From Tremella fuciformis (lineage: Eukaryota > Basidiomycota > Tremellomycetes > Tremellales > Tremellaceae), in the NCBI GenBank assembly GCA_032768795.1, contig CP136490.1, positions 3,162,001-3,226,000 on the forward strand: a stretch of 64,000 nucleotides of DNA, read 5' to 3'. This document shows, piece after piece, positions 22,064 to 34,246 of the stretch. The notes beneath the pieces are model-generated. The model made no database searches. It was not told the DNA's origin and saw only the letters and a list, made by a program, of their open reading frames with translations. A program made the translations under genes and the position numbers. Within the stretch, counting starts at the first letter, position 1; each line of letters opens with the position of its first letter.

Positions 22064-24855
22064 ATGACGAGCATCGCCTATCTCAATGCACTTCACCCGC
22101 AGCTCTCCTTCCATGTACACGGCGACGAGGCAAATGCGGAGAGCTCGAGCCGCGGGCGCGCGAGAGACGTGGAGAGGACAGGGACTGATGATGATGGTGG
22201 TGCTCACGATGAAGGAGATGAGGAAGAACGCATACGGGAGACGGACGAGATTCAAGAGGAGGAGCTCGAGGAGGCCCGTGAGGAAGATCAGGAGTACGAG
22301 CGATCCGAAGCGGCTCGGTCAAGGCGAGGCAGCAGAATCCGCGATAATGACTATGCCCTACATAGGACGAGCTCGCCCGGAGGTATCAGCGACGACATCG
22401 AGCTCGGTCCAATAGCTAATGGTCACGATGACGGCAATAAGTTCCCACGAACTGTGACTATCAATGAGCCCATGCGAGGCTCGCTCGACAAGCGCTCAGA
22501 TACAATCACAACACCTATCGAGGGGCCTCGTCGGCGTCACAAATACCTCCCCCGTGCAGACACTTTCTCCTCCTTCTCCTCCTTCGTGAGCGAGTCCTGG
22601 GACAAGAGGCACGATTCTGGTCACCGAGGGTTCTGGCACACCACGGTCCACTGGATTCTCGGCAGCAAAGACGCCCAGGCGCAACAAGATCTCCGCGAGG
22701 GTGATCCGGACTACGTACCGCCCAAGTATCGCTGGACACCCATCTTGTCTGGACTCCTGCAGCCTTTCAGCATCTTGCTTGAGATTCCCGGCCTGACAGA
22801 GCACTGGTACGTCCGAACCATCGACAACAAGCCGGTAGTCTATCAAGCCAATCCGGTCATTCTCGATGTCGGCCTGGCAATCTCTATGGCTTGCGCTGTT
22901 GTTGCCAACATTGCGCTCATCTCGCGATTCCTGGAGCGCAGGGTGTGGAGCAGCACCATCGTCACCATCGTTGGTCTGAGTATACATGATATCATCAACA
23001 TCATTGCTGTGACTATCTTTGGCGTAGTTCACCGTTTCGATGACGGATTCACCTACTCGGAAGCCTTCTGGCTGTGCGTGTGCAGCACTGCGGCCAGTAT
23101 GTTCACGAACGCCACCCTGATATACGACTTGATCAAGACCAAGGAGTTCGCTCGATCCGGTTCCGGACTCACTCCGAAGCAGCGGAGTCTCGTGATCATC
23201 GTCATGGTCTTCCTCGTCTACCTCGCTCTTGGCGCTCTGTGTTTCAATTTCTTGATTCCCGAGATCGCATTTCAGAATGCGCTCTACTTCACCGTGGTGT
23301 CGATCGAGACAATCGGGTTTGGCGACATTTCCCCCTCCACCCTTGGTGCCAAGATCTTTCTCTTCTTCTACGCACCTATCGGTATCCTCAATCTAGCTGT
23401 CACAGTTGGGACCGCCCGCGATACCATTGTCGAATCATGGAATACAGCATATCGGCGGCGCAGATACGAGATGATCAAACGACATCGTGCGAGAAAACAG
23501 CAACGGGCCGAGGAGGCAATCAGACGCGATGCCATAGAGGAACAGCTCTCAGCTATCGGTGCACCGCTATACGTCACAGCCCGAGGAGGCGGGGTCCGTG
23601 GAGGAGCACGGAGTCGCAAGCTGAACGTGCGAGCCTTGACGAAAGATCAATTGCAAATGGCCGAAGATCAAGCTCTGTCTCAGATCGCTTCCCGGCAGGC
23701 TTCCGCATCGATGCCGCTGGCCAACGGAACAAATGGCAGTGCATCAGTTGAAGTCTCTGCTTCTCGGGACGAGAAGTACCAGAAAGCATTGGCGGACGCA
23801 CGGCGACTCCAGGACGAGTTGACAGCCCAGTCGCTGGTCAGTGAGGAGGGGTACCGGGAGTTTCAGGACAGGATGGCGAAGGAGGAAAGGATGGAGAATT
23901 GGGTCAAATTCGGGTCAGCGATGACCCTCTTCATTGTTTTCTGGATCGTCGGAGCGAGCGTCTTCTCTGCAACGGAAGTGAGTGCCCGTCCGTATAATCG
24001 CAATTGCCAGTGCTGAGTGTTCCAGCACGACTGGACTTGGTTCAGCGGTTTCTACTTCTGTTTCGTCACCTTTACGACCATTGGATATGGCGACATCTCC
24101 CCGCAGACTCCAGCTGGACGCGCCTTCTTTATCATCTGGGCGATATTGGGTGTGGCCACTGTCACGCTGCTAATCGCGGTCCTGACGGAGGCATATTCTC
24201 GTCGATATGCCTCGGCAACTCGGCGCAAAGGCGCGCGCAGGGCGCTCAATGCTATCGCCGCTTCCCGCACCCAGACACTAGAAGTGGAGAAGCAGCAAGG
24301 ACCGATCGTGCACGACAAGGACCAGATGGAGAATCTTCCAGCCGACCTGCTTGCAGCGGTACGAGAGTGGCATCAGCACGTGTTGGCCGCCCGCCAGGGC
24401 GCTATAGAAGGAAACGAGTCGGAAGGAATGAAGCAGCTCGTCACGCGTCTGATGGACGAGCAGGGTTTGTCAGAGGGCGAAAAGAAAGAGTTGGAGGCGG
24501 ATCAAGAGAGCAGGGCGGTCATGTTCTGGAACGGGTATGAGCGTGAGTTCTGGCCTTTCTTGTTTGAGGCGGTTAGCGTCCGCTGACGGACAAAGGGTCC
24601 GTGCACAAGCTGGTGGGCCTGGCCGAATCGGCCCTCAAGCATCACGAAGCTAGGCGTCGCGGTCGTCTGGCACTCAGACAGTTAGCAGCGCCTGGCCTGG
24701 CGGGGAAAGATACCCGGAAGCAGCTCAACGCCCTAGGCGATGTCAGCGAAGCGTGGAGCTCTCAGCCGGATCTGAAGGCAAGATCATCTTTGCGAAGGAC
24801 TAGTCTCGAGAGGCGGCCATTTAGCTCGGTATCTGTGCGCAGAATGAGCAGATAG
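22064..24855 (+). CDS. TOK1: TOK1-type outward-rectifying K+ channel
   Basis: Three exons (22064-23977, 24026-24542, 24596-24855) join in phase to 896 residues. The first 150 residues are very acidic and then Ser/Arg-rich, so cytosolic. Then come the hydrophobic segments of a fungal two-pore, eight-helix channel. Pore 1 has the filter TIGFGD (residues 416-421) and pore 2 TIGYGD (656-661). Between them lies a basic, cytosolic insert of about 160 residues (about 465-620) with a run of Arg/Lys. The C-terminal 200 residues are helical and basic. Tok1 lets K+ leave the cell on depolarisation and sets the plasma-membrane potential. The exon 1/2 junction sits just before the second pore (E|HDWTWFSGFYF). 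Confidence 0.93.
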
Positions 24856-25038
24856 ACAGTGTTGTCAAAGTGTACGAGTAGTTATGGGTCTTGTTGTATG
24901 CCTTCGTCCGTCTTGAAGGGTGTATGAATATCTGTCTGGGATTTCCCACATTTTCTCCCGGTCGTCGTTGGCGCTGGGGGAGGTCAGAACCTGCTCCTCT
25001 TCCAACCTGTCGCTGTCTGTAATCCAGCACCGACCAAA

Positions 25039-26454
25039 ATGTCCCGTCGCCTTTACATCGGGAAGCTGCCCCAGGGTACGTCAACAAGCTCACGCGCTCG
25101 GGGCTCACTGACACTTGCAGGCGTTGAGAAGCGAGACATCGACGATGTGAGTCAGGGGGACCCCGGCCGGAATCGCAGCTGACGCAACAGTTCTTCAAGG
25201 GCTATGGGCAGATTGGCGACGTTCGTCTCCTTGGTGCTTATGGCTTCGTCGACCTCGAGTCTCCCCGAGTCAGTTCTATTTGTTTCCCTCGAAGTTCAGA
25301 TGTTGACAGGCAGGACGCAGAGGATGCCGCCCGTGACCTAGATGGCAAGCCCCTGCTTGACCAGCCGTGAGATGATAAATCCCCGATCGAGCTGCGGCTA
25401 ACAGGTAGTATCATCGTTCAAATCTCGCGTGAGCGCAGGCGCGAGCCATATGGTGGTGGTGGCTACGGTGGGGGCTATGGTGGAGGCGGCTACGGAGGCG
25501 GCGGCGATGGATATGGACGGCCTCCTCCGCGTGGCCCTCCCCGCCGCGGGATCAGGATCAACGTCGTTGGCATTCCGAGCACGACCAGCTGGCAGGTGCG
25601 ATACAACTCCTTGGCTCCCATCACATCCGTGGCTCAAGTGGTCCCCATCTTTTCCTGAGGTCTGGCAAAGAGGCGAAGGCGACGAGTGGATCGGGTCCCC
25701 GCTCCGCCTCACTGCAGGCGGCCATGGCGTGAAGGAACCTCCTCTCTCTGGACTGGCTATATCCTCTTGGCGGGGTCCCTTGGTGCTTGGTGCTCGGTGT
25801 CCTGGACTGCAACTCCCTTTTGATCTGTTCTGGTGGCCGAGGCGACGTATCCGTGAATATGGCCTGACTCGACCCCTAGGATCTCAAGGACTTTGGCCGG
25901 ATCGGCAGCAACACCATCACTTACGCCGATGTCGACAGGAACAACCCCAACAATGGGTGAGCTCAGTGCGCGTTTCCTAGGCTAGGCTGATCACCGAGTG
26001 TGATCGAGTATCCCACCATGGAGGAGGCCGAAGAGGCCGTTCGCCGCCTCGCCGGTGTTGACATCAACGGCCAGCCCGTCAAGCTTGAATTCGTAGGTCT
26101 CACAGTGCCCTTGTGCAGGAACTGGGTAAGCTCAAAATGTAGGCCACCGAAGGGGGCGCGGATGATTACCGACGGCCCCCGCCTCGCGACTATGGTGGCG
26201 GTGGCTATGACCGTCCCCGAGACGACCGTCCTCGCTATGATGACCGTCCCAGGTACGATGACCGTCCGCGCTATGACGACCGTGGCGCTCCGCCCCCTCG
26301 ACGTGATTATGACAGCCGTGGTGACTATGACGCGCCTCCTCGTCGCGACTATGACCGCGCTAGGAGCCCTCCTCGCCGCCGAGACGACGACCGCGGCTAC
26401 GACCGCGCTCCTCCGGCTGACCGCAATGGGCAAGTATCAAGTGCTCGGGACTGA
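25039..26454 (+). CDS. SRSF1-like SR splicing factor
   Basis: A nuclear RNA-binding protein of about 290 residues. RRM1 (RLYIGKLP..., AYGFVDLESPRDAEDA) is followed by a Gly/Tyr-rich hinge (about 90-115). A second, degenerate RRM carries the heptapeptide SWQDLKD, diagnostic of SRSF1-type pseudo-RRMs. A tail of RYDDRP/RDYDR repeats ends in a short RSPPRRR stretch instead of a long RS domain. At least seven introns; six are about 38-50 nt, but that at 25596-25879 is 284 nt and falls exactly between SWQ and DLKD. SR proteins of this class select splice sites and often control their own mRNA. A further optional intron near the stop could change the last residues. Confidence 0.88.
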
Positions 26455-26635
26455 CCGCGGCTCATGGAACGCAGCTACTAGTAGTCGTCTTCGTCTTCGA
26501 TGATGTTCCATCATAGGCTCTCTCCGTGCGGCAGTCGTGAATGTCCAAAAATGAATCGCGTGACTCGGAATTACATCTGAAACGTTTCGGCCGGATAGGC
26601 CGCAGGCGATTGACTTCTTTCCCAGCCGGCGGTGC

Positions 26636-26690
26636 TATAATCCAACTGCCCTGCTCCTTTCCTCTTTCTCTTCTTTCTCTTATCTCGAGG
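26636..26690 (+). promoter_or_regulatory. TATA-like box and pyrimidine-rich leader
   Basis: A TATAA at 26636-26640 is followed by a CT-rich tract (about 26651-26690), with the start codon of the LRR gene 30 nt further on. The spacing suits a core promoter. Confidence 0.35.
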
Positions 26691-26721
26691 AGCGGGTCTT
26701 GGTGCGTGAGCCTCCAGCGCC

Positions 26722-28733
26722 ATGCCCGCCCTCGACCCTTTCTCAGCCTCTATCAAGGGCTTCCGCGATATCGACGCAGAGCCGTCGAATCCCCTTCGCT
26801 TCGCGGACACATTCCACCCGCGCGACCCCAACATCCCCGAGCGCGCCGAGCGAGAAGATACAGACGACATCCAGCCCCTCAAGCTCAGCGCTGGCGCTCG
26901 CTTGCCCCGTGTGAAGAAGAATCATGGGCTGCCGCACGCATTCCCCGAGCCGGCGTACAGCACCAAACCTGCCCACTCCAGACAGGCGAGCTACGCATCT
27001 GTCAACGAGGGCGTTGCGGGGCTCAACCTGGGCGGCGTGGGCGGCCGTCGACCGGAGGATGTGGTGGGCAGCGACGCGTGGATGACGGCGCAGGTCGCGG
27101 CGTGCATGGACGCGGCCAAGGGCGAGCTGTGGATACAGAAGCAGAACCTCACCTCGCTCTCGACCAAGATCGCCGAGCTGCGCGACCTCGTCACCCTCCC
27201 TTCTTCCTTCTCGCCCAGCGCGTCCACTGCATCCGCCTCGAAGCAGCCGCGCCCAACCGTGGCTTCACAGCCGCCGCTCGACTTTGACACCAACTCTGCG
27301 CATCTGTCGCCTGGCACCACCGGGCACTATAGCGGCAATGGCAGATCCTTTGGTCGGATCGCCTCTGCCCCCGCTTCGGCCGCTGCATTCCAGGCGTTCA
27401 ATGCAGCTGGTCCGTCTGCACGTCTGCCTCAGCGATATCCCGGTCTTGCCGCCTCGCCGCATCTGCTGGCTTCTCCGACGTTGACAGAGACGAGTGAAGA
27501 GGCACAGGACGGACCGCGGGTTGCCAATCCCCCTCGACCGAGTCCTGCGGCTCTGCAGGCGAGCCCTTCATTGGCCGCACCACATACGAGGCCTTTTGCA
27601 AGGAGCAAGACGGGCGCAGCCAACTTGTCCCCAGCAGCACCTGGACCGCGTATCCGGGACTTGCATATATATGCAAACTCAAACTTGCTCACAAGGTGCG
27701 CTGCGGATTTGTGTTCATCTGTTAAGGAAGCTGACATCTAGTCTGCCAACTGCTCTCTTTGACATCTCCAACTTGACCGTCTTGAGTTTGCGTAAGTGGA
27801 ATCCATGGCGAGCACGTCTACCGCTAAGCAACAGGCGGCAACAAGCTCACTCGCTTGCCAGCAGCCATAGGAGCCCTGAAGAATCTCAAGGAGCTCAATA
27901 TTGGACTGAACGAGATAGTGCGATTCTCTTCCCGGACACAATACATAGCTCATCCACAGACATACCTCCCCTCGACTATCCTCGAGCTTGCCTTTCTGGA
28001 AACCTTCAATGCGCATCCCAACAAGTACCTGCAACCTCCCTCAACTGCACCTCCCACTCCAGCCGGAGAGAATGTTCGAACCACGACGACGATATCGGAA
28101 GAAGATGACGAAGCTGTGGTCGTGACGACGACGATGACCACGAAGTTGACGAGTGACCGACGACTAGGGCCTCTAGTCCGACACGCTACCGAACCCGTCC
28201 CCCGACTCTCCGACATCTGCCTGAACTGGCTCATCTCGCCTCGAGGTGCACAGGACCTCCCGCCTCTCCTGGACTATGACTGGCAGGTTGAGAGAGGCCA
28301 GCCTCATCCGCTACTCGACGCTGCAACGCTGCAGAGGCAGCACTTCCCGCACATCGCCACCGGGGACCTGGAGCGCATGCTTCAAGCCGTCCGAAGTGCC
28401 AGTGCGGCTGCCACAACAGCCAAAGACCCCTTGCGGTTCAACCCTTTTCCCCGCTCGCACCGCACCCCGCCTCCGGATGACGCTTCGACCAATCCATACT
28501 TCTGCCCCTGCCCCTCGCCGCGACACCTCGAGTTTGATGCAAGCTCTGCATTATCATCGGAACGACCCAGCCGACATCTGTTCTTGCACCCGGCCGAAGA
28601 GAGGATAGAGTGGAGGGAGGTGTGTCAGAATCGGGATCTGCCTATCCAGTGGCTGGGCTGCTCGCCAGGTTGTCTTGCATTCTTGGAAGAGGATGAAGAC
28701 GAGTGGGGCCTTGATGACTTTGACGACGAGTGA
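26722..28733 (+). CDS. Leucine-rich repeat protein with fungal C-terminal module
   Basis: About 620 residues. The first 320 are disordered (Ser/Ala/Pro-rich) with one helical segment ending in LSTKIAELRDL. Two to three leucine-rich repeats follow across exons 2-4: LPTALFDISNLTVLSLRGNKL, LPAAIGALKNLKELNIGLNEI, LPSTILELAFLETF. The remainder holds PRLSDICLNWLISP, a CPCPSPRH motif and PIQWLGCSPGCLAFL. This C-terminal arrangement is familiar from uncharacterised fungal LRR proteins. The paired Cys motifs may bind zinc, although none is proven. The first donor is at 27696 and the three introns are 43-46 nt. No signal or membrane segment is seen, so probably cytosolic or nuclear. Confidence 0.78.
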
Positions 28734-29254
28734 GTAGGTACATAGCTTCTTGCATTTGCATATCGGCCCGGTGTACGATTGTCCCGGTTCAGCTAGGCAT
28801 CGGACTGGCCCGACTGTTTTTAATTCGGAATTGGAATCCTGTCAAGTAACTCGCTGCTTTGCCGACTCGACGCCGCCGCTGCACCACTCCCCCGAACGCC
28901 TCGTCCTAAGGGTCGATCTCGATTCCTTACATGCATAGATAGGACATGGCCTGCACAGGCAAAGGCAAACCAAGCAAACCAGGCAAAGACTGCGACTGCG
29001 GCGATAGCAAGCCCATATTCGCGTATCGTGAAATATTTCTTCGACCCTCTTTATACGGATATCATCACTCTCTTGAGGCTTGAGGCTAGACTTCGACCCC
29101 CATCAGCACACTCGGACTAGTCCTGTGTGACCACTCAGAAGATCGACCCATCCGCGCCATCATCTGATGCGCCCGACGGCTTCTCGCCCACCACCTCCCA
29201 TCTTCCCAACCTCAACCTTTACCCCATTGTCGTGATATCTCCCAAGCAGGCAAA
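28734..29254. other. Intergenic, promoter of the AEC transporter gene
   Basis: About 520 nt between two plus-strand genes. It contains CAAAGGCAAACC-like short repeats near 28958-28990 and no supported ORF. Confidence 0.45.
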
Positions 29255-31285
29255 ATGACCAACGCCGGGGAGACCATCTACTCGGGTACGTCCCACTTGC
29301 AGCATTCATAGAAGCATGCTGATGCCTAGCGTTCACGCCGACGCTCAAGATGTCCTTTTGCGTGGCTATCGGGTTCATCCTCGTCAAACGGGGCATGTTC
29401 TCACCCCAAGCCGCGCGCGGAGTGTCCACCCTCTCACTCGTGAGTGGTCGCACGACCATCGGAACGCAGACATGGCTGACAGCCTTGCAGAATGTTGGCC
29501 TACCCGCGCTGCTGTTCAATTCGATAGTCTCGGCATTCACGTCCGATAACATCGTAGCTATGGGCCCTTTGATTCTCATGGGCATACTGTACCAGCTGCT
29601 CGGGACCCTGTGCGCGTGGATCGTACGCGAAATCTTCTACGTCCCGCAAGACTTCCAGTGGGGCATCCTCGTCCTGGGCTGTATCTCCAACTGGGGTTCG
29701 TCGTGTCCTATGCTTATCCGACATTCCTCGTGTTGACTCCACAGGCAACCAGCCGCAAGCCGTCATGCAGACTGTCGGCCAGTCGGCCCCGTTCAACGGC
29801 AGCGCGGATGTCGCTCTGGGTGTGGCGTATGTCGGTGTATACATCCTGCTCCTCAGTACGGTCATGTTTCCCTTGGGTCTGCACAAGGTGAGCTCTTCCC
29901 TCGGACCCAGATCGCGTGATTGACCCTCGAAAAGGTGTGCGCGCTCGACTTCAAGCCCGAAAACCTGGAAAAGGAACTTCCGCCCCCGTTCAGCGAGCGC
30001 TGGGCTGGACGGATAGAAGCCGCCAAGCGCGTCATATTGAGGCGCAACAGGTCGTCAAGCGTCGCCTCGTCGAAACGTTCAGATGATTCCATCGAGCAGG
30101 TGGACTCGGACCGGACAGCCTATGAGGGCGAGAAGCGTGTCTCGTCTGAACAGCCCGATGAGAAAGCTCCATATGCCGGCGCCAGCAGGCAACCGAATGT
30201 CTCATTCCAGCCCGAACAACGCAGAAGGAAGCAGGCCGAAGCCGAAGAGTCGGACCACGACGAGCACGACGATAAGCCGGCCTCACTGCGCGCCGCCGCA
30301 CGCGCTCTTGCTGCCAACATCCCCACGCGCAAAGTCTCTCGCGCCAACTCCCTATCATCGATCAGGCCCATCCCCCCGACCGCTCCCCTCGATGCCGTCG
30401 ATATCTCCTCGCCTTGCGTCGCCTCCAGCTCTTCTCTTCCTGCCCCGATGCCGCCCCTCCTACCTGTTTGCTCAAATCACGGCGCACCGCTCGATTTCCA
30501 CCGACCCGCCACCCCGCCTCCGTCTGTCCAGGAGCGCACCTGGAAAAGCGTACTAAAGGCCACGCTTGAGAGTCTGCTCATGCCGGCCAGTATGGCCATG
30601 GTCGTTGCTATTCCCTGCGCCCTCGTCAAACCTCTCAAAGCGTTGTTTGTAGAGGTGGACGGATGGACAGGCACGAGAATGCCCAATGCGCCGGACGGGA
30701 AACCACCGCTGCACTTTGTGACCGACACGGCATCCTTCCTGGGTGGCATGTCCGTTCCTGCTGCCTTGATCTTGCTCGGAGCGAGTCTGGCCCGTCTCAA
30801 GGTATGTCCTCAACAAGGCGTTCAAGACAACGCTGAACAGGAAAGCTGCCGCGGACCCGTCGCGCTTGGGCAGAGCAGCCACTAGCTGCTGCCCTCGCAA
30901 TGATGGCAGTCAAGATGATCGTCTCTCCCGCTTTTGGTATTCTCGTCGTACGCGCCATGCGAGACCACACTTCGTTGTTCCCTAAAGAAGATCTTCCCCG
31001 AACATTCATCGCCCTCCTCGTGGGCGGCACCCCTGCCGCTATCAACCAGCTGGTCGTGACCCAGCTGTATAATCCAGCAGGCAGTGCCGACACCCTTGCC
31101 CTTTTCCTCGGTGTACAATGTGAGTTGTCCTCAGAGGAATCTTTGGACCTGTGCTCACATCCATCAGATATCCTAATGCCCATCTTGTCCACGTAAGTAA
31201 CACCCGGTCTCACTGAGAGGTGGTGCTGATTTCCAGGGCCGGCGCAGCGGTCGCATTGTACATTACCGGCTCGCGAACGAGCTGA
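29255..31285 (+). CDS. Auxin-efflux-carrier (PIN/AEC) family transporter
   Basis: A membrane protein of about 580 residues over several exons. The N-terminal half has about five hydrophobic segments: FTPTLKMSFCVAIGFILVKRG, NVGLPALLFNSIVSAF, LILMGILYQLLGTLCAWIV, GILVLGCISNWGN and VALGVAYVGVYILLL. A central hydrophilic loop of about 200 residues is Ser/Pro/charge-rich. The C-terminal half adds about five segments, including SLLMPASMAMVVAIPCALV, FLGGMSVPAALILLGASLARLK and ALLVGGTPAAINQLVVTQLY. This two-bundle layout with a long loop is that of AEC proteins. Fungal members are poorly characterised ER or plasma-membrane carriers of unknown substrate. The exon beginning CTGCCGCGG uses the AAAG acceptor, which restores the LPRTRRAW block. 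Confidence 0.87.
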
Positions 31286-31339
31286 GTTACACACACGTAT
31301 AGTCATGCATAGATGCGATTCCACACTGTCGTTCACTCC

Positions 31340-32617
31340 TCAACGCTCGTACTCGTATCGATAAGCCTCGTGGCCGTTGCCCCTGGGCGGCCGACCCTCA
31401 TATCCCGTCCCCGCCCTGGCCAGCTTGAACGCATGCAAGCGAGCTTCATGCAGGGCGATCCGCTCGGGACGACGAGGCGGCTTAGGGGGCCCAAAAGGCT
31501 CCATCGGCTCTTGCTCTTCCGCTTGTCGGATCGCATCTTCCTCGTCAAGAGGGACAGCTGCTCGTTAGCCATCGCCTCACCAAATGGGTTCTGACTGACG
31601 CTTGAAGGGGCTGGTCGATCGGCTGGGCGGGTCGTCCCTAATTTGGAACATGCCCTTGGCACGTACGACCTCGCCATCCTCACCGACCATCACCACCGGA
31701 CCCCATGACTCCTCCACACTGCCCAGCTCTTCGTTCTTCGACCGGCCGCCCAGCTTGAAAGGCCTCGAGCGGCGGAGAGACTCTTGCTGCTCGTAGGCCG
31801 GACCGGGGTCGTATCGCGGTGGAGGGCCCGCGTGCACTCTGGGCTCACGCTCTTCTATCGGGGCTCGACCAAAGCCGAAGGCTCGGACGACTTGCTGAGA
31901 GTCGAGCTGCGTCTGGCGCGGGTACCGGGTGGGATGCTGGACCGGCGACGAAAATATGGGCGCAGTCGTCATGGGGACGGTGCCGGGTGGGGAGAACGGT
32001 GCCACGGCGGGCTGGGTCTCGGAGGAAAGCCAAGCGAGGAGGCTCATAGTGGACTGGCCAAACGGCGCTCGACCTGGCGGGTCGACCGCCCGCTCCTCTT
32101 GCTCTGCCCCAGCTGCTTGAGTCTCCGCAACGGGTGTCTCGTGTTTTCGAGCCGGCGCAACGTTGAGGTCCTGCTCGCATCGAGCTGGGACTTCTACCGG
32201 TCTCGCCCTGCTCTCGCTGGTCATCGCCTGGTCGGTATGCGATTCACGTACGATCGAAGGGTTTGTCGGTTCGAGAGGCTCGACCTCTTTAGCTGACGGC
32301 GGCGTACGCAAGATCGCGCGGGCAACTCGTATAGGCGTTGGCGCGACAATCGGTGTCTGCCCCTCTGACCGGCGCTCCTCTGCAGAGTCACGGTCAGAGA
32401 CTCGGGTTGAACGAGAGTGCCGCCCCGCCTGTCTCGCCGCCAGCGTCGGATGCTGTCGCGCCAGCTGGTCGGGAGTCGGAGTCGCTACCCACGTCAGCGG
32501 ATTGACGTGCTTGATCGTCTCGGCATTGGTCTGGGCTTGGAGATCGAACGACGTCCGGTCAAGATGCGAGGGAAGGGCGTAGTAGTCTTCAGGCGTAGGA
32601 GGGGTCTTCTTGACCAT
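31340..32617 (-). CDS. Hypothetical disordered protein
   Basis: Two exons (32617-31600 and 31557-31340) with a 42-nt intron (GTCAGT donor, GCTAAC branch point) give exactly 411 residues. The protein is Pro/Arg/Glu/Ser-rich and probably mostly disordered. Better-ordered islands are the N-terminal TPEDYYALPSHLDRTSFDLQ, a middle MSLLAWLSSE, and a GPVVMVGEDGEVVRAKGMF segment. The C-terminus is PERIALHEARLHAFKLARAG, ending in YRYEYER. No family is recognised. The phase-correct junction into the DEEDAIRQAEEQEPMEPF exon supports real splicing. It is tail-to-tail with the AEC gene and shares a strand with MPU1. Confidence 0.65.
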
Positions 32618-32833
32618 AGCGAATGATGTTAGGTACTCGCCAAAAAGAAGAGTGAGTGAGGAGGATGGGGTCAGCGTGTCACTGCGGGGACGTCAAAATG
32701 CTGTGTGTTGCAAAAGGTAATACGAGGATACCAGTGGAAATTCAAAATTCAGACGAGTCGCTTGTGCCCCGCCCGGCACACCATATTCAGCCTAATCAGT
32801 GGGTGAGCCAGATCGATAATATACATACACCCT

Positions 32834-34012
32834 CTAATCCAACTTGCGCGCCCAGCGCCTCTCGGGCGTCCCGCTCGTCTCGCCAAACGGCTTGGCGGGC
32901 GCCTCCAGCACGTGCTCTTCCGCCACACTCTCCCTCCGGAGCCCACCGGCGCTCGAGCTGGTATGACTGTAAGCAACGACTTCTGGCTCTTTCGGCCAAA
33001 ACGCGACCATCTGGGCGGCGAGGACGAGGTTGAGCAGGGCGGCGCCCGCGAAACCCCAGAAGATGATCGGGTCGTTGACTTCAGTGCGGGTCGTGTAGAG
33101 ACGGGCGCAGCAGCCGAGCAGGGCGTTGAAGACTGCGAACGCGGACAAGTTGCCAGTGGACCGGTTTTGGTGGTTGGAGATGATCTGCGGGGTCTTGGAG
33201 AGCAGCGAAAGGGGGAGGGTGGAGGCTTGCAGCAGTGACACTTGCAGGTCAACACGTTTTCTGCGTGAAGAGGATGGATGGACTCACGAAGGCCAGGTGG
33301 GCACAGGGATTCAGACCAAAGCATCGTTCCTGCTGCGATGACAATTAATAGTCCAGGAATGACGCGTCTCAAGCTTCCACGCGGCGATCCGCTGCTGAGG
33401 GGTCGTTTCGGTGCTGAGCTGCCTTTGGGCGCTGAAAAGAACATGATGAGCAGGGTGATGATGACATCTTGAATGGTGAGGAAGAAGTTCTCGCCGTACG
33501 TCGAGAAGGGAAAGTTGGACCGCGAGGCGTAGGCGAGCGAGATGGCGTAAGAGGCTGTCTCGAGGATCTGTCTTTTAGCCTCCCAATGAGGATGATATGA
33601 AAGGTATAACAAACGTAGGCTGATAATGACAGTCCACGAGCGGACCCGCTAGATATGATCGTAATAATCTACGGCGTGAGTTTATGCTCCTCCAGCTGCA
33701 TATACATTTACTCACCTGAGGGATCTTGACGATGGCACCACCGAGCACGATACCAAATCCCAGCCCTTTAGATAGGGCGTATTTGAGACACTCGCCATGA
33801 GTGATTTCAAAGTCGTATACCAATATCGAATAGCATCGCTCGCCAATGAGCGCTTCGGCAGGCTCACGCAGGAAATTTGGGATGCTATGGGTGACAGCGG
33901 TGACCTGCTGTCAGCGGGACCCTCGGAGAAGCAGTCATCCCAATGTGACAGAGAGCCGGCGAGGGCATGGCCGAGGGGGAGAGGGACTCACTGCCGAGTG
34001 TAGCGTCGACAT
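32834..34012 (-). CDS. MPU1: Dolichol-phosphate-mannose utilisation protein (MPDU1/Mpu1)
   Basis: A multi-pass ER protein of about 310 residues. Family landmarks run in order: SIPNFLREPAEALIGERCY; ECLKYALSKGLGFGIVLGGAIVKIPQ with the first PQ-loop; IISSGSARGLSLSAY; LETASYAISLAYA; QDVIITLLIMFF; SLLSKTPQIISNHQNRSTGNLSAF with the second PQ-loop; and GFAGAALLNLVLAAQM. MPDU1 is needed for use of Dol-P-Man and Dol-P-Glc as sugar donors in N-glycosylation and GPI synthesis. Exon 1 encodes only MSTLHSA; the second exon begins at 33904, because that acceptor keeps VTAVTHSIPNF in frame. It shares a 234-nt divergent promoter with TOM22. Confidence 0.9.
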
Positions 34013-34246
34013 CTTGGCTGCCGCGTCGCCTTGGCCGTCTGAGTACGCCTGTCTTGCTACGGGTGCCAGTTTGAGCTGTTCGTCTACAAGTGCGGAGCGT
34101 GTTGCGGGTGTTGTCAGTCGCGTTGAACCCAGCCCCGGTAGGTTGTACCTTATCGACGCCACCCATATACGCACAGATCCCTCCATCTTCGTCATTCTGC
34201 CGGTCGAATTTCTCTCTGTCCATATATCGTTGCCGACTCGCAGACC

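Noticed and set aside
25445..25510. GGTGGTGGCTACGG-type repeat
   Set aside because: It encodes the Gly/Tyr hinge of the SR protein in frame.
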